A stretch of DNA of 64,000 bases from Phlebopus portentosus (lineage: Eukaryota > Basidiomycota > Agaricomycetes > Boletales > Boletinellaceae). Below the pieces are notes generated by a model. That model searched no databases. It had not been told where the DNA came from and saw only the letters and a list, made by a program, of their open reading frames with translations. Numbering within the stretch: the first letter of the stretch is position 1; each line of letters starts with the position of its first letter. The stretch spans positions 930,001-994,000 of the forward strand of contig JAYXKI010000007.1 of assembly GCA_037892935.1 (NCBI GenBank), read 5' to 3'. This document shows positions 22,061 through 31,160 of the stretch, in pieces. The position numbers and the translations under genes were made by a program.

Positions 22061-22823
22061 ATGAAGCTTTTCACTGCTCAGCTATTTGTCCTCGCAAGCT
22101 CCTTGACCAGCTTTGCTGTAAGCATTCGCACTGGCTCCATTCCGCAGAGTCTGGCGGATGCTTGTCCTTCCGCGCATGTAGTCAGTTCGTCGACAATCAT
22201 CGTCGATGGTCAAGACATCGTACGCCAGGTGTTCTCGTGCCCCGACGGCAACCTCACCGTTCCAGCGATACCCGAGGCCAACCTTATTCCCTCCAGCAAC
22301 ATCGCTCAGCGCTCGGCGGTTGAAGCGCGCAGCGCGGCAGAATGCACAACTCCAGCTGCTGAGTGCCAGTGTGGTCAGGCTGGTAAGTAATCCTTTTGCT
22401 GACCAATTACTGTTTATCAGGAAATGTGGTCATTTTGACAATTTTCATTTTCCAGTTATTTGTGGCTGTTTCGGTGACACCGTCGCGCAGACCGCGGCCG
22501 ACTGCACTGCTCTGATTGGCTCGTTGCCTGTTATTTCGTCCATCGCTGGACCGACGTTCATTGTACAACCGGGAACAGTGCACACAACGTCGCTGAGGAC
22601 CTGCTCAGTCAGCTTCACTAATCTAGGGTCGACACCTGAGGAGTTCTGTTGGGATGACTTGGTAAGTGGTATGAACTGGCTTTTAATGAATCTAACTCAC
22701 ATCCTTTAATCTCTTCAGGCAACCCAGGCGAATAGCGAAATAGCTTGCATTAACCAGAGGAATGAAGCTACATGCGTGGCAGAAACTCAGCGTTTTGTGA
22801 TCCACATGGGCGTCGCCGTTTGA
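22061..22823 (+). CDS. CRP-F: secreted twelve-cysteine protein
   Basis: Three exons (22061-22382, 22456-22661, 22719-22823; 322, 206 and 105 nt) encode 210 residues, the same plan as CRP-D. The signal peptide is LFTAQLFVLASSLTSFAV. The motifs IVRQVFSCPDG, ARSAAECTTP, CQCG, ICGCFGDTV, DCTALIGSLPVIS, GPTFIVQPGTVHTTSLRTC and EEFCWDDL closely match D, and all twelve cysteines are present. Most differences from D are conservative, which indicates recent duplication with the protein maintained. An upstream in-frame extension exists, but the ATG at 22061 aligns with the paralogues and begins the signal peptide. No known domain. Confidence 0.85.
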
Positions 22824-23035
22824 AGGGTCGCAGAAAGACATCCTCCATGGAGATCCCCCTCCAGTTTTCTGGAGATGAACGTACAGGACCAGTGTGGTAT
22901 ATATATTTTGGGATTACAACTTAGTCTATAAATGTGTCTCCTGAATGTGCATAGAGTGCTACCAGAAATTTTTTATTCAGATGCCTATATTGTCTGAGTA
23001 GTAACGAGTAACCCATCTCAGACGAAGGAAATGAG

Positions 23036-23713
23036 TCATGCTTTTGCGGAGAGTTTATAAGAAACAATGCATGAAATCAAATCTCGAAAGACAATGACCA
23101 AGTGCCGCGATGACCGAGGATGAAGGTGGAACGAAAAAGAAATCGAGGCCAGATCGATCCTGAGTCTTGGCAAGTAACGTTGCTTGCTTGTGACAGTGCC
23201 TTTTCTTCTCACGCTCGTCCTCAGTCTATAATCATCCGGGGTGAAACCCTGGATGCTGAACAGAACTTCAAGACACGAGTCAATCTGGCCGGAAAGTGAA
23301 GCATAGGGTTCTGAAGCTACTACTTGCCGTATTCTTCTCGACTCTCGACTCGAATATTTCATGAATACGATCCTTTGTCTTTCAGGGACTTTCCATCGCA
23401 GGGAGAGATTTTCCTTCTTGGAAACTCCAGGCTCAGATTTATGAGATGACCTCCTTGAGACAGTCGTCGAAGTCGTCACAGACGTACTGAACAGTTTCGA
23501 GCTAAACGGACAGCTGCAAAAGCCACGGGAATACTCAGTCATCCTTTCCATGCTCGTGAATCCCAAAGAGACTTCGCGTCTTGTGGGCCAATGCTGCTTG
23601 ATCCTCGAGCTCTGCGTGAATAACAATGGGTTACATAAGTTACGTCTTCTGCGGCTTGACGTATTTCGAAGTGATGCGACTTGGCTGCACAGGTTGTGTA
23701 AAAGGACTCGCAA
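23036..23713 (-). other. 225-codon open frame of doubtful coding value
   Basis: A continuous minus-strand frame, rich in Arg and Ser, with no recognisable domain, signal peptide or splice pattern, downstream of CRP-F. Its composition (many Arg/Ser codons) resembles a chance frame opposite other sequence, and no related frame was seen beside the other CRP genes. Listed because of its length only. Confidence 0.12.
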
Positions 23714-23744
23714 AGAAGAAAGTTATTTGAGTAAAGCAAGACTT

Positions 23745-24030
23745 CTTTTACTGAAGACGGAACTTGAGGTTAATCACGATCATGAGAAGTAGTCATTCAG
23801 GAACGCACCGGAAGTTGTCAAGTAACCAAAGGAGATATACAATCAATCGGTTGACGTGTCCCGGGAGAAAGAATACACGAAGTATATCTTCTACATGAGG
23901 TTAGATAGGAATAACAGTTGTCCTGCCACAGGTAGGTTCGAATTTACCGCGGTGTTGAATCAACTTCTACGAAGTCTTGCGCGGAACAGACATTTGCTTC
24001 TGCGACTTCCGAGGAGATGACTCACCAGTG
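23745..24030 (+). repeat. CRP-array intergenic repeat, copy R3
   Basis: Contains GACGGAACTTGAGGTTAATC, TCAAGTAACCAAAGGAGAT, ACATGAGGTTAGATAGGAAT and TTCTGCGACTTCCGAGGAGA, in the same order as R1. It lies upstream of CRP-G, so D, F and G each have a copy upstream. Confidence 0.6.
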
Positions 24031-24807
24031 AGTAATTTGTAAAACGAGGTCAGCGGGGCACTTCATGAGAGGACTTATCAGGTCATAAGGTCGCATTGCA
24101 GAAGGAGAGAGAATGCCCGTGGGTTCTAAGGGGAGACTTGTCACAAACGCGAGGATTTCGGTAAGATTGATTTCGTTCTGGGCACCGGTTTCCTTCGAGA
24201 TTAACTTAAGTGAAATCGAGAAGTCAGTACCATTCGCCCTTTTGGTAACTCCCGTTTCCCCGTGACCTATCGGGGAGAGAGACCTGATGCGTTCCCAAGA
24301 ATATCCTTAATTCCGATAATAGGCACAGTAGCCTGCTACGCCGAGCACACCGGCCATAGGTTCCTACGGAAGCTGAATCTTCCAGTCTTGTCGTTCTCAT
24401 TTCTCACGAAGGAAGGACAGGGTAAGAACTCAGGTCGAGGGGAGGGTCGGGAACTCGAAAATGCGATGTCCAAGTGATCTTTCCGCGGGTAAAGCCTTAG
24501 TTCTCTTCAGAATACTTTCCAGCAGTGGTCCAAGGTCGTGTTCAGGTCGCCACATTGCGATTCTCTGAGCGTACATCAGTGTTATGTGTAAAAATAGATG
24601 AGCTGTCGTAAAACTGAGTCGGAATAGTGATGCCTTCCGTCAAATCGGGGAAGTCAAATTTCAATCACGGTTTTTGTTAGTCCCTTCAAATCTCAAAATG
24701 TCGAAGATCCTTGAATAGCGGGATTTCCAAGATGCTGCAGGTCGTCTAATAATATCCATGCAGCTCTGTTGCTTGAGTCGGACTTTCTTTCTAGTTATTC
24801 GAGAACG
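24031..24807. other. Upstream region of CRP-G
   Basis: No gene was recognised. Confidence 0.4.
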
Positions 24808-24814
24808 TATAAAA
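24808..24814 (+). promoter_or_regulatory. TATA box of CRP-G
   Basis: TATAAAA lies 86 bp before the ATG, followed by ACCGCCAGTCATTTAG, aligned with the CRP-D and CRP-F elements. The leader downstream has diverged (ACATACACTTCAACGC). Confidence 0.55.
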
Positions 24815-24893
24815 ACCGCCAGTCATTTAGTGAAACGTTTACTCCAGAGACGAAAAGACATACACTTCAACGCTAGCAGCTCTACACCCCGCA

Positions 24894-25653
24894 ATGAAGC
24901 TCTTCACTTCTCAGCTACTCATCCTCGCGAGTTCTTTGAGCGCTTTTGCTCTAAGCATTCGCTCTGGTCTCGTTCCGCAGGAAGTGGCGAATGCATGCCC
25001 CTCTGCGCAAGTGCTCAGCTCGTCTACAATCAGCGTCGATGGCCAGGATGTTGTGCGCCAGGTGCTCTCGTGCCCAGGCGGCAACTTCACGTCATCGCTC
25101 CGAGCTGTCGATAGAACGCTTTCCTCCAGGGCCTCGTCGAGTACTCGGCCATTGAAGCACGAAGCGCTGCCGAATGCACCACTCCGGCCACCGAATGCCA
25201 ATGTGGTCAACCTGGTAAGAGAAGTTCTACCAAGGACAGCTTACTGGATTCGCTGACGAGTTCTCTTCACTCTCAGTTATATGTGGCTGCTTTGGCGAAA
25301 CCGTTGGGCCCAGCGCTGCCGACTGCACCGCACTGATTGGCTCGTTGCCGGTAATCGCATCCATTACAGGCCCGACCTTCATTATTCAGCCAGGAACAGT
25401 GCACACGACTTCTTTGAGGACCTGTGCCATCAGCTTCACCAATCTAGGTGAGACTCCAGAGGAATTCTGCTGGGACGATTTGGTAAGTACATTCTGACGG
25501 TAGATTGAATATCTGCTCACCCTTCTCTCTCTTTACCTAAAGGCGAGTCAGGCGAACGGAGAAATGAGCTGCATGAGTTCGCCACCCTTCAGCAGTGCGG
25601 TCTGTATGGCAGAGACTCAGCGTTTTGTCTTCCATCTTGGGGAAGCCGTTTGA
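24894..25653 (+). pseudogene. CRP-G: CRP-D type copy with a one-base frameshift in exon 1
   Basis: Exons are 24894-25214, 25277-25482 and 25543-25653 (321, 206 and 111 nt). Exon 1 is one base shorter than the 322 nt of D and F. The frame changes between the VLSCPGGNFT stretch and SAIEARSAAECTTP, near 25150. Read with the shift, the protein has all twelve cysteines, including CQCG, ICGCFGETV, DCTALIGSLPVI, EEFCWDDL and a two-residue-longer tail. Read literally, it terminates early in exon 2. All splice sites, the TATA box and the signal peptide are intact. Either a very young pseudogene or a sequencing/assembly error; the rest of the gene shows no decay. Confidence 0.7.
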
Positions 25654-26090
25654 AGGGCTTCAAGTATGTGGACTCGAGTATCAGAGCTCAGATGCCGAGT
25701 GATGAGAGTCGAAGTGCGCTTATGGTGTAGGATTTAATACACGATCATTCCCTGTGTCGAGCTCACGTTTGTATGAGCCATCCGCTGCCATCGGGCCTGA
25801 ATGAACTTGCATTGTTGTCTGAGAACGATTCTTCGAGCTTCAAAGTTACAGTTGTTCGCATAGAGCAAGATTCTTCAAGCTGAGCTGCTCTTCGGGCTTT
25901 GCCCTCATCATGGCAAAGAGAAGTGTCAGCGTAGACAAATTGAGTTCCCCACGCATGTCAGTTTCGGTCACGTAGACGCGTCGCGTCGCGTCACACTCTA
26001 GCGTTCAAGCGAGATGCACAAAACTTGCTTTCTGTTCACCACGACAATCGACTAGCGGTCCCTAACTCTCTGATAAAAAAAAATCAAATA
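25654..26090. other. Intergenic, end of the CRP array
   Basis: About 440 bp with no gene. It includes a short CG-rich run (GACGCGTCGCGTCGCGTCAC near 25974-25993). Confidence 0.45.
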
Positions 26091-26663
26091 ATGGACACGG
26101 AGATAAACTCTCAGCCTCGAGTGAACTCAGCTCGCCTCGGTGATTTTGTCGGACGTATCGTGAGGCTCGTTTGCAAAGTCGAGAGGGTGCGCTTTCCTTC
26201 GTTCCTCTGCGTCAGTACGATGTTGAGTCTTAGTTCTTATTATCTTTTGCACGTTGCAGATAAAAGTCAACTCTGCCATTGTGCGTGCGTCGGACCATGG
26301 CCAGATTGAAGTTACTAGTACGATGCCTTTGGTATGTCTGGCCCCCACACAACCCCCCCTTTGACTGTTGGCTATTTCGCCCCTGTCCATGCCCCCAGCG
26401 CCTGATGTGCCTAATGTGAAATCTTCTTTTGTGAATTCAAGGAAGAGCAAATTTCGGGCACGTTCGTCGAGTTCATTGGGAGCGTTGAGGACTCGAGCAC
26501 TGTGAAGATGCAAGCGTGCATCCTCTTGGAACTGACCTAGGTGAGTAATCCTTGCATCTTTGTGAGCCAACGCCTAATGTCTTCCATGAACAACGAAGAT
26601 ATGGATCTGATCAACGATTGTATCAACATGACGCACGATCCGCGATTTCAGAATATCTTCTAA
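26091..26663 (+). CDS. RPA3: Replication protein A 14-kDa subunit (RPA3), with a one-base frameshift
   Basis: Exons are 26091-26186, 26260-26331, 26442-26540 and 26599-26663. The pieces read PRVNSARLGDFVGRIVRLVC, VNSAIVRASDHGQIEV, FVEFIGSVEDSSTVKMQACI and DMDLINDCINMTHDPRFQNI. This is the single OB fold of the smallest RPA subunit, which with RPA1 and RPA2 coats single-stranded DNA in replication and repair. Exon 3 as given runs ILLELT and then a stop. One extra G in the TTGG run near 26527-26530 would give ILLGTDL, restore the phase across the last intron and make the protein a normal length. The subunit is generally essential, so a base-calling or assembly error is the likeliest reason. Confidence 0.8.
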
Positions 26664-27022
26664 CTCATCCTGCTCCTGCCATCTCGCATGTCTGTATTTG
26701 TACTCCATCCTGTCTAATTTACTCCAGATGTACGACCTGACTTGATCACACTTGTTTCCCGCTTCGTTATCTACCGTCACAAAGTATCGAGATTCGCAAA
26801 TATATCTTCAATGACAAAGCGTCTATCCTATAGACTGTCTAATACATCTTTGGCCATCTAGTCATACAGTACACTGGTACGTGATGGCATTACTTCTAAA
26901 GCGGGCACGGTATTTGCTGCAAATATCAGGGATGCGCTCTCTAGAGGCTCAGTGCCTCAGATAGCTCTAGTCATTGCTGGAATATGCGGTACCAGCTGAG
27001 ATTTTTGATACTTCGGCCGCTC
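26664..27022. other. Spacer between convergent RPA3 and RLI1
   Basis: Holds both 3' ends; no gene or repeat was recognised. Confidence 0.5.
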
Positions 27023-29170
27023 TCAGTCCTCCAGGAAGAAGTAGTTTGCCCGATGCTGAACAAGTCAAGTCAGCAGGACGTAAAGAAGAGCGAGACACAA
27101 AACAACACACCCTTCTGTTCCTTATCCTTGACACTGTTCAGCTTGTTCACCCGCGGGCGGAAGTTCGTCGGGTCACGTCTGAAGGTAATCCGAAGAGACG
27201 CAAGGAACCTATTCATTCCCGTCAAAAGCGATTGCGGAGGCGTCGCCGTCGCTGATATAGCAGGCTTGCCCTCAAATACGATGACGCGGTCGGCGAGATA
27301 GGTGGCCATGATGAAGTCGTGCTCGATGACAAATGCGGTCTTCTTTGAGTGGAGGACAAATCGCTTGATGACTTTGCTTGCGATGATACGTTGTTCGGAG
27401 TCGAGGAAGCTGAAAGCGTGATACGCGTGAGTCACAAGAGAGAGAAAAAGAAACAGGAATGGGGGAAACACACGAGGAAGGTTCATCAATGAGATACACC
27501 TGAACGTTCGGCTTTCCGAGCGCAAGGACGATAGCGACTCGCTGGAGTTCACCACCAGATAGAGTCTTAACCTCCTGGTCCATGATATTATCCAAACTCA
27601 TCGGCTTAAGTACCTCCGTCTGGAACTGCGGATGCATGAATGCCTGTTTGATCTGCTTCAGCAGCAACATTCGGACCGTTCCAGGGAATCTGGGAGCGAT
27701 AGCCTGAGGTTTGAGCGACACTGCGAAGCTCTGTTTGTCTGTCGCGACGTCGGGCGTATCACCTGCAAGCAGCCTTACGAAAGTCGTTTTACCAGTTCCG
27801 TTCTCGCCCAACATGACGATGATCTCGGAGTCGGTGAAGGAACCCCCCTCAACAGTAAGTTTGAACGACCCATTCGTCTTTGTCATGGCTGGGTAGGAAT
27901 AATGTCGTGTCTTCTCTGCGACGAGTTCTTCGGCCGTTTCGACCATCTTGAAGGAAAGCTGCTCCTCGCGGAAACGCAAGTTCTCCGTCGGGATGAAACC
28001 GTCTAAGAAAATATTGATACCTTCCCGTACCGAGTACGGCATCGTCACGACACCATACATCGACGGTTTGCCGTATATGCAGCAAATGAAGTCGGATAGG
28101 TAGTCGAGTACGGAAAGATCGTGTTCTACAGCGATCACGTAGTTGTCTGGTCGGAGTAGAGAACGGATCACCTCAGCGGCCCTTAGACGCTGTCTGACAT
28201 CCAGATAACTTGACGGCTCGTCAAACATGTATACGTCCGCACGCTGGATGCACGACATAGCGATTGCGAATCGCTGAAGTTCTCCGCCCGAGAGCTGGCC
28301 AACCTGCCGATCAAGAACCTCGTTCAACTCTAGTACATCGCACATTTCCTGCTTGTTGTCGAGCTCTAGTTTCGAGTCAAGCATTTGGGAGACTGTCAGC
28401 TCGCCCTTGATTGCTCGAGGAATGTGGTCTACATATTGTGGTTTGATGAGTGCCTTGAGATTGTCCTCTAAGACTTTAGTGAAATAATTTTGCAATTCCG
28501 AGCCTCGGAAGTACTTGAGGATTTCCTGCCAATCTGGAGGGTCCTGGTCGCCACGGTCAACTGGGTATGTAAACATGCGTAGAGTATGGACAGCTCACGT
28601 CATATCTCCCGAGATTAGGCTTGAGCTTCCCCGCAAGGATTTTTAGCGCTGTGCTCTTCCCAATACCGTTCGTACCGACTAACCCTAATACCTGGCCTGG
28701 TCGTGGCGTAGGTAAACGATGCAGCTTGAAAGCGTTAGCGGTGTATCGATGGGTAACTTGCGACTCTAGATCTGTTGGCAGGTTGATGATGGCAATGGCA
28801 TCGAAGGGACATCTACAGAATGATTGGTCAAATGGGTTGAAAGTGGAGGTAGGGCATATGCAAGCACTTTTTGACGCAAATACCGCATCCTATACATAAA
28901 TATTCTGAGATGAAGGCCATCTTGTCTGTTGGCTTCACTTCAATGCAGAGCTTTCCTGCATCCCTGTAAGCACAAGTTTCCGGGTCGATTTAGCTCAACT
29001 CACCCATTTTATTAACGGGACATGACTACGAGGGCATACAGTCAGGCTGACGTACTACAGTATAAAACTTTGATCGATGGGATACTCACTTTTTTGCACT
29101 CCAGTGCGCATCGTTTTGGCTTGCATCTGTTTGCGTCGACAATGGCGATTCGAGTGATTTTGTCTGCCAT
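27023..29170 (-). CDS. RLI1: ABC ATPase RLI1/ABCE1, ribosome recycling factor
   Basis: Seven exons (29170-29090, 29025-29004, 28955-28868, 28812-28599, 28543-27474, 27409-27109, 27055-27023) encode 602 residues, close to the family's usual 600-610. The N-terminus has the two 4Fe-4S motifs: [14 protein letters not shown] with PVNKMGKLC, then [12 protein letters not shown]. Two ABC domains follow: Walker [10 protein letters not shown] and GENGTGKTT, signatures [12 protein letters not shown] and [12 protein letters not shown], Walker B regions [10 protein letters not shown] and LIDEPSS. The C-terminus ends NYFFLED, reached through a last intron whose donor is GTGTTG; a donor two bases upstream would lose this conserved end. 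The protein splits post-termination ribosomes and aids initiation and 40S export in the cytosol. Intact. Confidence 0.95.
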
Positions 29171-30015
29171 GGTGGAGAGAGGCGGAGTGTAGAAGTGATG
29201 TGTGTAAATGCGCGCATCATGATTTGACCGTGGTGTGTGCGTGACCGTTTCCGAAAGTTTTTTGTGACACGCGCAGGTATGACTTGGTAGCGAGTCCGTG
29301 ACAAAACGATACTTTCAGCTTCTACGATAACGAAAGTAAAATTTACAGATACCAGTAGCGGTCATTTTCTTGCAAGTCTTCAGTAATCCATGCTTGTGAA
29401 TAGGTATCGATTTTTACTCGCTAAAAACAAGTAACGTCACGAGAACGACGTAAAAATGGATTCTATTTACAGCTGCTGCACATTCAGATTTCTACGAAGA
29501 TTTATGTACGTAGCTGAATTTGCAAGGTGCAAGGTGTTTTGATAGTTGATGAAGCCTGTCCGAATAATGTGCCTTGCGATTCTGGTGCGAGACATGCATG
29601 GAATTATCGTTCATTTGGGCTGCGCCGCAAGGCTATGTTGGAGGCGCTTGTGGTGAACCGTTCCAGTTCTTTGCTAAAGCCAGGCTTCGCGGACATAAAA
29701 CAGATCTATAAGACGAACAGATTTCATACGTGCAAGGCTATCCCTTTCGCATGGCGCAGAGGATAATAAAGAGAAATCCGATCAAGGATGCCGTTCCTGC
29801 CATGTAATAATAATACAAACGACGAAATGAGCGAATCGAAAGGTAAAATGATAAGTGCCGTATAGGATGTGGTTTTAGCCCTCCTTTAACGTCTTCGACC
29901 ACTCACGTAATCGACGAGTGAGCTCTCCTTCGCCTTTTGGTTTCGCGGTGTTCTCTTGCGTTTCGGTGCCTTGGTGTACGGCGAGAAAAACCAAAGAAGG
30001 CTCGGATGTTCGCAA
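29171..30015. other. Intergenic region upstream of RLI1
   Basis: About 845 bp, with the RLI1 promoter at the left end. No gene was supported; a small plus-strand frame (29527-29766) has no recognisable feature. Confidence 0.45.
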
Positions 30016-30511
30016 CTAGGGGCGAACGAAGAGTTGTGCGACTCCCCTGTAATTGTCTGGTATGAACAAAAGGACGGTCCGACGTAGATAGAAAGATAAA
30101 TACGCACCACAGAGAACCTTGAAGTAATGGACTGATAAGCTGGTCGCGCGCCGTTATCCAGAACACTTTCTTCCATTCGATATCAACAATCTCACGTGCC
30201 TCCCCTCTACCATCTACACTACCTGCTACGCGCCGGGTACGCACATACGGCGTGATGCTCTTCAGATAGCTGCGTTCAAAGCGAAGATCCGGTATTACAG
30301 CAACATGCTTTGCTGAGCCAGAACCAGAGCCAGAATGAGGACGTGCCTGTGCCGTGGCAGGATTCCCGGTATGCTTTTCTCTCGCGGCGAGGTGCGGGAC
30401 GTGTGATGGGTCAACGCTGGTCATAACAATTGAAAGTGTTGAACGTCGAACGTTCGGAGGCAAAACCAGGCCAGCACTTGGCGAGATTTCCCCATTGGGA
30501 TCCGACCGCAC
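30016..30511 (-). CDS. DUF1770-like fungal protein
   Basis: Two exons (30511-30108 and 30046-30016) give about 144 residues. The core reads IPDLRFERSYLKSITPYVRT, then IEWKKVFWITARDQLISPLL and QGSLWGVAQLFVRP followed by a stop. I associate this with the fungal DUF1770 family (DLRFE-x-SYL, W-x-x-V-x-W-I-T-x-RDQ, SPLLQG). The C-terminal hydrophobic stretch could be a membrane anchor or amphipathic helix; the function is unknown. The acceptor used (ATTACAG) keeps LLQGSLWG in frame; an alternative acceptor just upstream would create a stop at once. A second in-frame ATG at 30424 is possible. The N-terminal part is low-complexity (Gly/Ser-rich). Confidence 0.55.
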
Positions 30512-31160
30512 ATAAATGGAAAGAGTGACTCATTGTCACATCACTCTCACAGTTGTTCTTTTGTTTGTGTCACAGTGTGCTCTTCGGCCTCCTGCTATTG
30601 TGTGCCGCAGCCATGATACCATGCATGCCCCGGGTCCCATATTTCAGTGGCATGGTTTTTTTTGGTTGCCACCAAGCGCCAAGATCCGTAGCAACACTGG
30701 AGTGCACAGCTAACATTGACGGCAATGATGCTATTTCCTTGTGGCTCATACGGCGCGACTCATGTTCACTTTGTTCAGCAGCAAGCACGGAAATTCTCAA
30801 GCGTTGAAGAAACTTCTGTGCCTGTTTCAGCTCTGGCTTTTCCTTTTGGCTTTAATCTAGCGTGAATGTGACTCAGGGGACGGAGGCCTTTGATCGGAAA
30901 CTTCACTGTTACTCGAGCCTTTTTGTTTCGAAGCTTGCTCACGCCGACTGTCGCAGCTTATTGTCTTTGTTCGTATCTCTGTCTAATTTTCTCTCTTTCA
31001 CATCGCGCATACTCGCACACACAATAAAAAGAGATGCTGAGTCCGTGCTGCGTACAAAAAGACTCCCTTAAAGGCCTGTGGCCTTTTACCGCGCTGATAC
31101 CTTTCCTTCTCCTTCAGAGCTGCCAAAGTTCTAGCCGTGCAGCCTGTTTCTTTCCGGACA
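30512..31160. other. Divergent promoter region, DUF1770 and OPT genes
   Basis: About 650 bp. Pyrimidine-rich stretches occur close to the OPT start (for example TTCTCTCTTTCACATCGC near 30989-31006). No gene was seen. Confidence 0.45.

Noticed and set aside
23036..23713. 225-codon minus-strand open frame as a gene
   Set aside because: Arg/Ser-rich, no domain, no signal, no paralogue near the other CRP genes; most likely chance. Kept only as a low-confidence note.
26127..26570. 147-codon minus-strand frame
   Set aside because: It is the opposite strand of RPA3 exons and introns; the plus strand carries the recognisable OB-fold protein.
27023..27120. Frameshift at the RLI1 C-terminus
   Set aside because: With the first donor tried, NYFFLED fell out of frame. 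A donor two bases downstream (GTGTTG) gives a clean phase-0 splice and the conserved end, so no error is needed.
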